Shown here one piece after another: positions 44,198 through 56,480 of a stretch of 64,000 nucleotides of DNA; positions within the stretch are counted from its first letter, which is position 1, and each line of letters opens with the position of its first letter. The notes beneath the pieces are model-generated. The model saw only the letters and a list, made by a program, of their open reading frames with translations, did no database searches and was not told the origin of the DNA. Location of the stretch: positions 3,720,001-3,784,000 of the forward strand of contig OX579635.1 in NCBI GenBank assembly GCA_951230915.1. Direction: 5' to 3'. The DNA is from Antitrichia curtipendula. Lineage: Eukaryota; Streptophyta; Bryopsida; Hypnales; Leucodontaceae. The position numbers and the translations under genes are program-made.

Positions 44198-47100
44198 ATG
44201 GATACAGAGAATGATCGAGTACTAGTCACAGAGGAGCGGCGACAGCAACTTCATGATGACAAACTATGGGTGAGAGAGTATCGCCGTGCTAGGTTTCATA
44301 ATTTACAAAGAATGAGTTGTCCATGTTGTAAATGTAAGGGTGGCAGGAAGTGGCTTGTTTCGACAGTGAAGGATCATCTAATCAAAAATGGGAGGGATTC
44401 AAAATTTCGTGTGTGGCGAGGACCTGGGAGTAGGGAGACATCAGATGAGGAATGGGAGACTGAATTCTGGAGGTCTACAGGCGAGTCTGTAGGAGGTGAA
44501 GAAGTACCTGTCGATAATGAAGTGGACACTAGGAATATGCTCGACAACTTGTTCCAAGGAGTCGAAGACTCAGAGGCCATCGAAGCACAGCTCCATGACG
44601 TGGAGGCCATGGAAGAACGACTACATGATACAGTAGTAGAGGCTTTTACTATAGCAGACAACGTTAACAGCGAATGCAATTCTAGACCAAGCGTAGATGC
44701 TGCATTGGAGGTACAAAATGCTATGCCGCAAGAAGAACCGGTAGGTGATACAAATGAGCAACCAGAGCTTCAAGGTCCAAGCAATTTTGATGCTCAAATT
44801 TTGGAGGAAACTCTACATGAATTGTATGAAGGTGCTCAGTGTACAAAGTTGGCAGCCACAATTCTTCTCATGAATCTGTGCACAGTCCATGGAGTTAGTA
44901 ACAATTTTGCAGATGAATTGTTTACTCTTTTGCAAGGACACATTCTACCACAAGGGAATACGTTGCTAAAGAATTTTTATGCAGCTCGAAGACTAACAGG
45001 CAAACTAGGATTGGCTTACAATAGCATCCATGCATGCGAGCAAGGATGTGTCTTGTTTAGAGGTGAACTCCAGGATGCTACAAATTGTCCAAAATGTAAT
45101 CGTCCAAGGTATAGGGATGAGATGAGGAAGAAGTTTCCAGTAAAAGTTTTGAGGCATTTTCCCATCATCCCAAGACTGCAGTGCATGTTTCGTAGCCCAG
45201 TATTGTCAAAGTTGTTGTTGTGGCATTCAGAGAATGCAAGCAATCTTCCTGGAGGAGACAATTTAGTGCGACATCCATGCGATTCAAAAGCGTGGCGCCA
45301 CTTCCATGAAAATGTGGACCCAAATTTTGGTGAAGACTCCAGAAATGTCCATTTTGCTCTTGCTGCAGATGGAGTGAATCCTTTCAAGCAAAACCGCTCA
45401 AGTTGGTCTACTTGGCCAGTGACTTTGCTGAATTATAATTTGTCCCCTTGGTTGTGCACCAAAAAATTCTTTATGATGTTGGCTTTGTTGATTCCTGGAA
45501 AGCAATCCGTAACTGCTGAAGTATTTGACGTGTATCTAGAGCCCTTGGTGGATGAATTGTTGGAACTGTGGAAGGGGGTACCTGCACATGATGTTGTCCA
45601 AGAAATTGGTGCTCGTTCTTTCAACCTCAGAGCAGTTCTTATGTGGACAATCCATGACTATCCTGGATATGATACAGTAGGTGGATTTGCACATCAAGGA
45701 TACGCAGGGTGTGCATGGTGCGGTGTTGATTTAGGAGCAGAGCATTCAACGGAGCTATGTAAAGAAATCTATCAAGGGGCTCGCAGATGGTTGCCCACGA
45801 ATCATCCTTATCGCTCAGAGCGCATGAAGGATCACTTTAATGGCCAGTTGGAAACACGTGGAAGGCCCAAGATAGTGTCTGTTGAAGAACAGTTGGAATA
45901 CGCGGAGCAATATAAGGCTTGGAAAGCAGCAGGGAACAAAGACGGTGCTCCAGGAGATCCATCTAAGTTGCATGGAGTAAAGCGAGCTAGTATTCTTTTC
46001 AAGTTGCCATACTGGAAGGTGAGTTGTAGCAATCCATCCACTAAAACAAGTAAGAAGCAACGATGACTGATAAGTAGAATAGCTATACAGCACAATCGTT
46101 AAAAAAATGATAGTCAATAGTTGCGTAACAGTTGTGCCATAGTTGTGCTATAGTTGCATATCAGTTGTGACATAGTTGCATAACAGTTGCCCCTTAGTCG
46201 CATATTAGTTGTGCTGTAGTCGCATAGTAGTTGTGCCATAGTCGCATAGTAGTTGTGCCATAGTCGCATAGTAGTTGTGCCATAGTTGCATATTAGTTGT
46301 GCCTTAGTCGCATAGTAGTTGTTCCATAGTTGCAAACCAGTTGTGCCATAGTTGCAAAACAGTTGTGCCATAGTTATATATCAGTTGTGCCATAGTTATA
46401 TATCAGTTGTGCCTTAGTTGCATACCAGTTGTATCATAGTCGAATATTAGTTGTGTCATAGCTGCATATCAGTTGTGCCGTAGTTGCATATCAATAGTAT
46501 CGTATTTGCATATAAAGCCGTATTTGTTTTCAAAATGTAGTAGCATTGCATTTCTAATGAGTGCCTACAATGAACTCTGAAGTACCTGTATTGTACTACT
46601 ACTAACCCTAATTTTCGACTAAAATCATCTGTATATATACTTTTGAGAGAGATGAAATGATAATAAAAGCATTGGGGAGGGAGATGTCCAAGTGAATGTG
46701 TCTATATATATAGCATCAGTCTTTGTTCCTTGTCAATTTCATACTAATTTGAGAAGAATGTTCATGTGGCCAGAGACTTCTTATCCGCTATATACTAGAT
46801 GTCATGCATTGTGAGATGAATCTGGCCAAGAATTTTTTGAAAATAGTAAGTGGAAAAAAGGATACAGTGAAAGTGCGTCGGGATCTACAAAGAAGAGGTG
46901 TACGGAAGCACTTGTGGTTGACACCAAGCCCTCGGAGAGCTGGTAAGATGCTGAAACCAGCTGCAGGATATGTTCTCTCTGATAAAGAGTATGAACAATT
47001 TGCAGACATTCTGGCTTCTGTGAAGCTTCCTTCAAGGTACTCCTCATCATTTGGAAAACATATGAAGGCCAAAAAATTTGGGAGCCTCAAATCACACGAT

Positions 47101-48921
47101 TATCATGTGTTAATGCAGCAGTTGATGCCATTGGCATTGAGGGGTCTACTGAAGCCTGGACCTCGTATGGCCGTCATGCGGATGTGCAAGATATTTCGAA
47201 GAATATGCACAAAAGTTTATAATCCAGCGGAGTTTGAGTCACTTCAACTAGATGTGGCTGAAAGTATAGCTCTATTGGAGATGGAATTTCCACCGTCTTT
47301 TTTTGACATGATGACACATCTGTCGTATCATCTAGTACAGGAACTTGACTTGTGTGGACCAGTGAGCACAAGGTGGATGTATCCAATTGAAAGATACATG
47401 AAAACATTGAAGAATTATGTTCGAAACATGGCTAGACCAGAGGCGTGTATGGCAGAAGGGTACGTGAAGGAAGAAGGTCTTGGCTTTGTAACAGAGTATC
47501 TACAAAGATTTGAAGTTCTCAAGAGGCGTATATGGGACGCAGAGGAGGAATTTGGCGATGCTGAGGAGGTGCTTGAGGGAGCGGGTCGACCACTTGTAAT
47601 GTCTCCTGCATTGCGTGATGCAGCGCATAACTATGTGCTGAATAATGTTGCTATTTTGGAGCCACTTGTCAAGTAAGTTGTATTAGCTTCTTCTTCCACT
47701 TGTAGAATCCATTTAATAAAACAGGGGTAGGTTGCAATATATTGATATGAAATTAGTGTGAATAGCAAAGTACTGACTACATGCAACTGAAAAGCAACTA
47801 CAATGCAACTGAAAAGCAACTGCCATGTCACTAAAATGCAATTAAAGTGCAACTAACATGCAACTACAATGCAACTGAAAAGCAACTGCCATGCAACTAA
47901 AATGCAATTAAAGTGCAACTAACATGCAACTACAATGCAACTGAAAAGCAACTGCCATGCAACTAAAATGCAATTAAAGTGCAACTAACATGCAACTACA
48001 ATGCAACTGAAAAGCAACTGCCATGCAACTAAAATGCAATTAAAGTGCAACTAACATGCAACTACAATGCAAGTATCGTCACTTCAAAATTAATGTCTGA
48101 GGTAGGTGGATGGAACTGACCATCTGTAGTATTTGCTACTAGGAAATCTTTACATTTATGATTTTGAACTTATATCTTGTGTGTGCAGGAAGTGGAAGGA
48201 AGAACGTGAAATTGATCCAAGCACAGCACCACTTGATGCGTGGATAAGAACGGCTCTTTGCAATAGTAGTGCTGATGCTCACACTCCGGAGGACAGAGAT
48301 AGGATGTTATTATCCAACAGACCATTGCAGAAGACACTTCGATATTCTCGTATGAGAGCTTTTGGAAATCACTTCAGGGTTGACGATAACTCTTCTAACC
48401 AATTGCAAACATATGATTGCGGTGTTGCATCTGTATTCGAAATTCCAGCTCCTGATCTTCGAGACGTGTCAGTGCACTACGTCGGAGTATTGAAAGATAT
48501 GTTCAAACTAGATTATGGATGTCTTAGCAATCCCGTAATACTACTGCGGTGTGAATGGGTGAAAAAATCAGACAATCGAGGAAACCCAACATACATCAGG
48601 GACAATGATGGTTTCCTTGTAGTAAACTTTCGTCACAAAATGCGGAAGATGCTTGATCCTTTTATTTTTCCAAGCCAAGCAACCCAAGTGTTCTTTGCAT
48701 CTGATGTACTTAGGAAAGAAGATTGGAAAGTAGTGTTACACAAGCAACCTCGTGCTCGACGAGAATTCGTAGACACATCAGATGTATTCGTTAACACCAC
48801 TGTTCAAAGTTCTGGTCTCGCTGCTCTAGAGAATGTGCCTCCTCTACCTACTGTCCCGTCTCTGGTTGGAGCTATAGAGTTATCTGTAGAGGACAATCTC
48901 TTGGCATCTGCAAGATATTAA
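44198..48921 (+). CDS. CACTA (En/Spm) tnp2 transposase, three exons
   Basis: Exons 44198-46018, 46774-47672 and 48189-48921 join with GT-AG sites and consistent phases (0, then 2) to 1150 residues with no internal stop. The N-terminal transposase-associated zinc-finger domain (CPCCKC ... HLIKNG) is followed by the tnp2 core with HFALAADGVNPF, WPVTLLNYNLSPWLC, MLALLIPG and a CAWCGVD zinc pair. The core runs across the first splice into YWK-RLLIRYILDVMHCEMNLAKN. Exon 2 is the DUF4218 region (SYHLVQELDLCGPVSTRWMYPIERYMKTLK, in part). Exon 3 is the DUF4216-like region (YVGVLKDMF, ILLRCEWV, VFFASD). This is the cut-and-paste enzyme of CACTA elements, acting in the nucleus on CACTA ends. Start at the Met of MDTENDRV; upstream the frame has only non-ATG codons after an acceptor-like TTGCAG. 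Being uninterrupted, it may be functional. Confidence 0.9.
46110..46510. repeat. AGTTGCATA/AGTCGCATA repeats in tnp2 intron 1
   Basis: Alternating AGTTGTGCCATAGTCGCATAGT units fill much of the first intron. The motif is the same AGTTGCA core as in the terminal regions of all CACTA elements in this window. Confidence 0.8.
47775..48075. repeat. 66-bp tandem repeat in tnp2 intron 2
   Basis: Four to five nearly identical 66-bp units containing ATGCAACTGAAAAGCAACTG, AATGCAATTAAAGTGCAACT and AACATGCAACTACA. Near-identity shows recent expansion. The TGCAACT core is on the opposite strand relative to intron 1. Confidence 0.9.
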
Positions 48922-48959
48922 GAGCATTCATGGAAAATATTCATTTTCTAAACAAACTC

Positions 48960-49880
48960 TAATTGTTTTCTAGTTGCATTCCAGTTGTTCTATAGTCGCA
49001 TGCTAGTTATTTAGTAGTTGCATGGCAGTTGTTCTGTACCTGCATGATAGTTGTTCTGTTATAGAAGGATGTCAATTGTTCTATAGTTGCATGATAGTTG
49101 TTCTCTAGTTGCATACGAGTCACTCTATAGTTGCATGAGAGTCAAATATTAGTTGCATGCGAGTCATTTTATAGTTGCATGTTGGTTGTTCTTTCCAGTT
49201 GCATTCTAGTCCTTCTTTAGTTGCAATCCAATCAGTTCATAGTCCAATCCTAGCGTACACGTGTCCACATCAGCAACTATGGTGAATGTCAGATGTCTAA
49301 AACCTCACAGTCACTTCCCTAGTTGCATACGAGTCACTGTATAGTTGCATGCGCTCCATTTTATAGTTGCATGTTGGTTGTTCTTTCTAGTTGCATTCTA
49401 ATCCTACTTTAGTTGCAATCCAATCAGTTCATAGTCCAATCCTAGCGTACACGTGTCCACATCAACAACTATGATGAATGTCGGATGTCTAAAACCTCAC
49501 AGTCACTTCTTTAGTTGCATACGAGTCACTGTATAGTTGCATGAGAGTCAATTTATAGTTGCATGGGGGTCATTCTCTAGTTGCATGTCGGTTGTTCTTT
49601 CCAGTTGCATTGTAGTCCTTCTTTAGTTGAATTCGAATCAATTTTTAGCCGAACCCTAGCGTACAGTTGTCCACATTAGCAACTACGATGAATGCCGGAT
49701 GTAAAATACCTCACAGTAAATTCTCAGTTATACTTCCATAATCCTACTTTTCATTCTACGACTACTTAGCGACTATAACAGCATAGTCGAAAAATTTGGT
49801 GCAAATACAGAGGGATGTAGTCGTAGAGTAGTTGAATAGGACACGTAGTTGCATATGAGTCGGTTGTGAAAGTACGCTTT
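48960..49880. repeat. Right subterminal AGTTGCAT array with roughly 200-bp triplication
   Basis: AGTTGCAT followed by GAGTC or GTTGTTCT recurs throughout. From about 49105 to 49735 a larger unit of about 200 bp is repeated three times; each contains CCTAGCGTACA, GTCCACAT, CAACTA and ACCTCACAGT. It leads into the right terminus at 49891. Confidence 0.85.
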
Positions 49881-49891
49881 TTCTTCCAGTG

Positions 49892-52800
49892 TATAAAGGC
49901 TGGTCTTCCCCGTTTTACTCCTTTACTCCCCTCGAATTTTGAGCGCTTTCTCGCCTTCTTGTGCGCTAGGACCGTTGTGTGTGAGGACTCCGGCGTGAGT
50001 GCGTGAGTGTGCAAAGGGCGCATTTGTGTTAGAGCGTGTTGCAAGGGTAGACTTCCATGCCTCCAAGGTTTTTGGTTTCCGGTTGAGATCGGAGAGAAAA
50101 AGTGAGGAACATGACGTGCGGCTAGGAGAAGGTGAGGTAGTATCGGAAAGGATCCGACCAAATCCAGTCTGTGTCCATGCCGCAGCTCCGCAAGAATAGG
50201 CTGGGTCCATCTAATTCCTCTACAGTCGGGGTTAAGCTCCGGAAGGTGATTCCGATCATCTCCTCGAAGGAGCAGAAGAAGAATCAACTCATGGCGGACC
50301 TCACCGCAATGGGTTGCCCAGGGTTGATAGATAAACCCTGGAGATTTAGGGAGGAATGGATGGTGAGAGAGTTGCTAGGGAAGTTGTCAAATCAGTTTGA
50401 CAACACCATCCGGGGGCTTTTGACCGGCTAGACGGAAGAGATGTGGAGAGCAGTTTACAATTTCTGGTTAGGGGGTCTTGGGATGGCAAGCCGGAAGGAC
50501 GAGTTCATCCAAGGGAAGTTTCGGGGAGCAATGAACCCGAAGGATGGATACGCGGTCGAGGATTGCATAAACAACCGCCACCGAAACCTTCTCCAGTTCC
50601 TGATTCCAATCATCCACCCGGAGAAGCCGACGAGGGTTACGATAACCCTCGGTAACACTATTTTTGGAGTCCTGAGTAGGGACCGAAAAGCGGACTAGGC
50701 CCGAATCCTTTTCGATCTAGTGTCCCAGCTCACCACCAGGATTAAAAGAAGTAGATCCACTTCTTTGTGTCCCTACATCTTCCACCTTTACCAGCACAAC
50801 CAAATCCTCACGGATATAGAGGAGAAGGTATGGAGGACTCAGGAAGTTCTCCTGAAGTACGGGGAGTCGGAGACGGAAGAAGAAGATGAGGAAGAGCTTG
50901 AGAGGCCACCGAATAAACGACAGAAGACGACGCCTCCTCACGGAAGAGGAACACCTCCTAGCGACAATTTTGTTCTAGAGAAGGGACCGGAAGTTGAGAA
51001 GACAATCTCCGAGAAAATGGATCCCGATGATCCATTTGACCAATTGATCTCCATCCTCTGCAACGTGCGAGCAGATTGGGAGGTGAAGAGAAGAACCTTT
51101 TCCAAGATAGGAAAGCTAGTGGATGCGTCTCCGGACAGCGAGCTACCGGCGAAGGTGGCGGATTGCATCACCAATCCGGCCGAGACCCGGAAGCAAGAAG
51201 CAAAGATTTGCTGACTTCAAGAAGAGGTCAACATGTTGAAGGCAAAGATTTTCACCTTCAAAGAAGACATGGCCGCCACTCAGGAGATGGTGGAAGAGAC
51301 TCAGAAGGTAGCGGATGCTGTGAAGGCCACTTTCAGTGAAACAGGAACAACCGTCGTCAAGGTAAAGCTATTTGATGAGAGGGTACTTGAGGAGAAGAAA
51401 CTATCCGGTTCCCGGATGGTTCGGATCCTGACTGACTTTTCCGAGCAGGTAGAAGCAACAATGGTGAAAGCACGAAAGGGAGCAAACCGGATGGAGGAGT
51501 GCAGCCAGAAGTTGACCGGATCCATGTACTCCAAGGAAATCCATCTATCGGATATCTCACTACCAAAGTCATTTCCGGATGGGACTGATCCAAAGGAAGG
51601 TAAGGATCAGACTCCCTAGTCGAAGAAGAGTAAACCTATACAGACCGGACCAATTAATCTGAATTCATTACTAGGGTCCGACCTCTCGAAACCTATAACT
51701 GGAGAGCGGAATAGAAACTTGAGTGAAGTCTTTGAGGAATTGGAAGCGGAACCCAAGAGTCCTACACTGGAATTAGGGATTGTAAGGTAGATAGGATTTA
51801 TGTTTTGTAAGTATAGAAAAGGACAGATCCGGATCCGGACTTGGAATTCGGTCCAATAGTATTAGGATAGAGTGGAAGTCTAACCCGGAAGATGGTTGAC
51901 TTTCACAGGCACCGTTGCCTTTTTGGTAGTTTTAGTGTTTTTCAATTATATAAGCCAGTCCCTATGCTGGAAACTAGGAGTCTTCATTTTGCAATTTTCT
52001 TATGTTTTCTATTTGCTCTCTTGTTGTGTGTCTCTCCCAAGTGTGTGGCAGGATTGTATGGTGAGAGGTTAGGAAGATGCGAGCGGATTTGTGAAGGATT
52101 TCTCCCTTTGGTTTTTCAATTCTAATTTTAAGTACATGAGAGCGGATGGGAAAGAATTGGGAGTGAATTTCAGTTCCTCAACACATCTAGAGTTTCAGAT
52201 TCCGGGTGAGAAAGCCGTTGTTAGGATAAGCGGATAGGGAGGGATTCCTTAGTCGCGCTAGAACTCTTAGGTGGAAAATTCGGTTGAGTGTCCAATCTCC
52301 TATAAGGTCTCACTATCCTAGTAGTAAACGGAAGAACTTTAGTGAATGTTGGAACGGACAGGTGCACTTGTATTCACCTAGCTTTGTATGGATAGGAAGT
52401 GGCGTCAAGGTCCTTGTAGTATGAGAGGATTGTACGGAGGGGCTTTATGTGACCTGCAATCCGGATTGCTATCTGAACTGCCGTGAAGGACCAAACCGGA
52501 TCCGGGTTAGTTTAGGGGATTAGAGATTAGGATAGTGGGTCTTTAGTCACTATAAATGACAAAAGGTGTAGTGGACCTACCACTTTCAAAAGCAAGTGGC
52601 GACCCCTCTGATGGCTAAATAGAGGTAAAACCAAACCGAATAGGAATTAGAATACTTGTAGGCAGTCCAGAGCGGATTGGCCTAGACGGATACCAGTATC
52701 GGAAGTGGTAAGATCCTGGGGTTGTATTGGATTCAAATACCGGATAACTAGTTGGAATCGGAAGATGGAGGAAATCCGGCCTATAGTTTTCTTGGTGTTT

Positions 52801-52985
52801 TTATGTTTCCGGTTTTAGAAAGAGGACCGGAAAGCAGGATTTGGATACTAACTAGGCATAATTGCTTAATAAGGCTAGATACTTCACAGGATCTCGTGGG
52901 TTCGATCTTTAAAGTCACTTAGTTATAATCTAGAGTGATTTTTATGAGTATAATGGGGAATTTACCTGCCCTGTGCTGCGATAAC
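49892..52985 (+). other. Second copy of the unknown-gene unit (promoter, gene, trailer)
   Basis: From the TATA box at 49892 to CTGTGCTGCGA near 52985 the DNA is collinear with 43497-40400 on the other strand, including about 1.2 kb of 3' trailer (for example GATCTCGTGGGTTCGATCTT at about 52892, and its complement near 40480). Similarity starts abruptly at the end of the tnp2 CACTA element. The right-hand inverted repeat expected from copy 1 is missing or decayed, so only the gene unit is recognisable. The trailer is as well conserved in overall layout as the gene but has no open frame. Confidence 0.75.
50171..51790 (+). pseudogene. Unknown coiled-coil protein gene, copy 2, four in-frame stops
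   Basis: One frame of 540 codons, MPQLRKN-type start, collinear with copy 1 (41579-43222, minus) over its full length: globular N-terminal region, Glu-rich acidic part, coiled coil (LQEEVNMLKAKIFTFKED) and the GERNRNLSEVFEELEAEPKSP tail. Stops are at 50429-50431 (TAG for Trp), 50696-50698 (TAG for Trp), 51212-51214 (TGA for Arg) and 51617-51619 (TAG for Gln), judged from the sense codons of copy 1. All four are transitions of the C:G to T:A kind. None coincides with the stops in copy 1, so the parent gene was intact when the copies split. Function unknown. Confidence 0.8.
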
Positions 52986-53458
52986 CTCTCTTGAGGTCAT
53001 GGATTGATTTTACCTTCCCCTTGGTTAGAGGCAGACATGTATTAAGGGTTTTTTTTACCTACATTCTGTTTTTTTGCTAGAGAGATTGCAAAAGGCTCCA
53101 TTACTCTTTTCCTTTTAGCTTTTTGGGACTCCTTCACTACATGTGGTCTTCCTTGCGAACCTCATGAAATGTTTGTCTTCTCTACAGACAAAGCTTCTGA
53201 TGTAGGGTTTAACGATTTGAGCGAAGAACACAATGGATGGTCAGAAAGTCGGCTGAACATAGACTTTAATGTTTCTACATCACTATTGCTTGATGAAATG
53301 GATGGATTTGGATTGACACAAGTGCGCAATTCTTTCAAACTGCTCAAATGTTGTTATTTAAACCGTGAGTCTCTGAGACTATTCAAAGTTGTACTACCGC
53401 TTGTATATAGTGCATGTTGAGGACCGCTACATGGTGGTAATTAAGGATCTCGCATGAG
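52986..53458. other. Spacer, possible exon fragment
   Basis: A plus-strand frame of 83 codons (53169-53420) after an acceptor-like TTCTCTACAG has a protein-like composition (GFNDLSEEHNGWSESRLNID) but no recognised family and no partner exon. I treat the stretch as unassigned. Confidence 0.25.
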
Positions 53459-56110
53459 CTACTTCATATCTTCGACATTGCGGATTGACATTGGGCACAC
53501 GGACTCCAATACACGTGGATCTTGGCTTCCTTCTATTTGAGGTGATTGAGCATTTTGAATGCCTGGAAGCCCAATATTTTCACTTGCCAATGCCCCTGTT
53601 AATTCAACATTTTGATTGCCTATATTTGTGTGGAACTTCACCCTACACTCTCTCATGTCATTGTATTGGTCATTTTCTTCCGCTCCTACTGTTGTCATGG
53701 ATGAATACTCGGGAATTGGAATCACTTCATCCGTTTGGGGAGTTTCATAATCTATAAACGTTGCCTCATTTTCCTCCACTACCTTCGCATGAGTATCCTC
53801 CCTATCCGCTAGAATATTTTTACTACGCAACAACCCAATTCCATCTAAGTATTTAGCTATCAAAGGTCCACCTTCACCATACTCACAATTGTCCTCATCT
53901 AGTGGAAAGTTGTAAGGGTCTTCACGATTGTCTCCGATGTCTCCATTGTAACAAGGTGGGCTTCGAAGCGGTTCATCATCGAAATTGTGTATGTTGTGGT
54001 CATTTTCATCGTCTATGAGGGAATCAACTTCTTTACTGTCTTTACCACCTTCATCAACCGATGAAGACAAGGCCAAATCCTCTGACTTGAGGTTCTCATT
54101 GTACTACTTCTTCTCATCATTTTGTTTCGATCCAAAAAGGACTTTGGAATTGGTGTATACATATACCAAATCCTGTGCTCTTTGTGACTTCAACTTATTC
54201 CAATATTTATTGTGAACAAAAGAGTGGCTACTCCAATTTTGTTCATATAAAGACAAGGATACCGGTTGAGCCAAAATCCTCTTGGCAATTGGAACAATGA
54301 GCCTTCTGCATGCGCCCTCAAAATCTCACCAAGCATGCGCCGACAATTGTTGTTCACCCGGATCCAACATGTTGTGGAATGGAGGTTCCCTATAGCGGAA
54401 GGCTACAAATTCCTTCACGACCTTCGCGTATTCTCCTGGTGTACATATTTGCATTAAAATTTGCTTGCTTGCGACCATTACATCAATGTCGTTGGCTAAT
54501 TCTTTATCTTTAAAAAGATAGGGATTTAAAAGTGTTCCTGCATAATGTAAATCTGTCTTCACTCTTCACCATATCACATCGTTTGTAGAATGACTTTACC
54601 AATGAAATGACTTTGTTCAAGGCCAAACAGAAAGATTCTTTGTTTAAACCGAAGACGTGCTTCTCTAATTTCCTCATAATATATAATACCTTGCCCATGC
54701 ATGGTGTCTTTGCATCCACATCATGAAGAGCATTGACAATTGGAGCTGTCACATCTTCAAAATTTTGACAATGACTCCAGAAATGCCCACTTAGAATTGT
54801 CTTCTTCATCCATTTGGATTTTAAACGAATTTTTTATTTTTGCGAGTGCTTCCTTGTGTATTCCTCTCATTACAGGTCCGTCACAATTTGTTTCAACTGC
54901 GCTTTCACCTTGAGCATACGTATAACTATGTTGTAATTAGAGGCAAATCTTGTTTCCACTACCAACAACAAGTTGTACTACATTGAATATTTACCAAGTA
55001 TCGCAAGCGGCATGTGCTTCTTCTTGAAGAATTTGACTGTCTTTCAAGAATCTTTCATAACATTGACAATCTTCTGTTTGTTTGCCCAATCTTTTAGCAA
55101 CAAATTTAAGACATGCACCACATAACCTTGGAAGAAAATGTGGAGATAAATAATAGATACCAAATTTCATGCTAATGGATTTACAACAGCATTATCTGTA
55201 CTCACCTACACTACATTTGCAGGGCCCACTTGTTTTATGAAACTCTCTAATATAGAGGCCAAATGCAGAGCATTTTTAATTTTTCCAATTGTATCCACCG
55301 ATCTTAAGAATTGCTCACCTGCAAATGACACAAGCATGACATTTATCAAAGGTTGATTTGAAATCGAGGTCCACCCATCAATAGACAATGTGGCTCCGAA
55401 CTTCTTAATACTAGTTTATGTTCGCTTATGGAGATTGACCTTTAGATCTATCTTCGCTTAGTCAAGTAATTTATGGCGTAGGTTGTAGTATGATGGTAGG
55501 GTATAGGGTCGGTAAAACTCTGCCGTTTGCTTCACTACTTCTTTGAATGCTGGATTTTGAGCTACAGCAAATGGTATGTTTGTTGCATAAAAAAATTGGC
55601 CCACACTGCATTCAAATTGCATTTATTTGCTTGTTCGAATCCCTCTATTAGCTTGCTTTATTTTTGAGGCCTATTGCTTGATCCTCGCTAAGTTCCACGT
55701 TCACATGATGCTTGTATACTTGGGTTTGCTTAGAAAAAGCCAACAATATATTCTTTTGGCGTTGTGCATGAGTCTTCTTCGGTAGAATGCACAATGTTTC
55801 TCGCATTTGACATAGCACGAACAAGCATAGCTATGGGTGTGTCGTTGCCATCCACATTTTGCGGAGTACTTCTTTGTGGAATCACTCCATTGCAACGAGC
55901 AAATAGACCTCGAACTGCAAATGTCATTTGTGAATAAAGGCTGATTCCTTTGTTCTGACTATCCGATGTGCCTTCATATCCTAGATAGCTAAACGTATGG
56001 TTCTACTTCTTGGCAAATATCAAGTTGCAAGCCTTGCATTGCACTTTTCTAATTGATAGGGTTCCGTACCAACAAGGCCAATCTTTGCTTATAGTGATTG
56101 CTTCAGGCTT
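53459..56110 (-). pseudogene. Decayed hAT transposase, full-length relic
   Basis: Read on the minus strand, pieces in several frames follow the order of the intact hAT protein at 18289-21834. They are a BED-like finger (VQCKACNLIFAKK with a stop, then HTFSYLGYEG) near 56040; MSIDGWTS...QPLINVMLVSFAGEQF near 55380; IVNALHDVDAKTPCMGKVLYIM near 54730; YAGTLLNPYLF near 54545; and the dimerisation end YEQNWSSHSFVHNK...RAQDLVYVYTNSKVL near 54215-54130. A 205-codon acidic C-terminal extension (54076-53459) remains open. Extra C-terminal sequence beyond the hAT core is thus shared with the giant element's enzyme, though the tails do not look alike. Many stops and frameshifts; termini not found. Confidence 0.8.
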
Positions 56111-56480
56111 TTTATATTGGAATCAAAATACAAATGTAACAGTTGGATAAAATCTATCAAAAATGAGATATAATGTGTATACAAAAAGCCTTGAAAATAA
56201 GGCCCCCTTGTCCATTGAACTATGCATTACCAAGCAAGGGACACAAAAAATTGCAGCTCCTAGTCTTTGGAAATCTTAGCATTCAGTTTCTTAAGAGTGC
56301 TGGCAAATGTCAATTTCAGAACTCTTAAAATCTTCATCTGTTGGTGACCGTTGCATGTGGAAGGAAAAACATGAATTCCTCCCATAACAGTTGGGCGGAT
56401 GGGACAATGGCAAACCGAAAGGCGGACGAGACAACAACAGGCATCCGGGAGGATGGAAGGGCGGCTAAGAGGATGGAAAT
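56111..56480. other. Intergenic DNA
   Basis: No supported gene. The CACTA-type element begins directly after. Confidence 0.4.

Larger units (their letters stand above)
43975..49891 (+). mobile_element. CACTA element carrying intact tnp2; left end not found
   Basis: The right terminus is at 49891: the sequence ends TTTTTCTTCCAGTG, the complement of CACTGGAAGAAAAA. It is preceded by a 900-bp AGTTGCA-rich subterminal region. The tnp2 gene fills most of the interior. I could not find a matching left terminus between 43975 and 44198; it may have been lost or displaced when the element at 40290-43974 came in. The coordinates therefore give the outer limit consistent with the neighbours. Confidence 0.55.

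Noticed and set aside
40400..52985. An LTR retrotransposon with the unknown gene as gag
   Set aside because: The 5' and 3' flanks within each copy do not match each other, and no protease, reverse transcriptase or integrase sequence is present.
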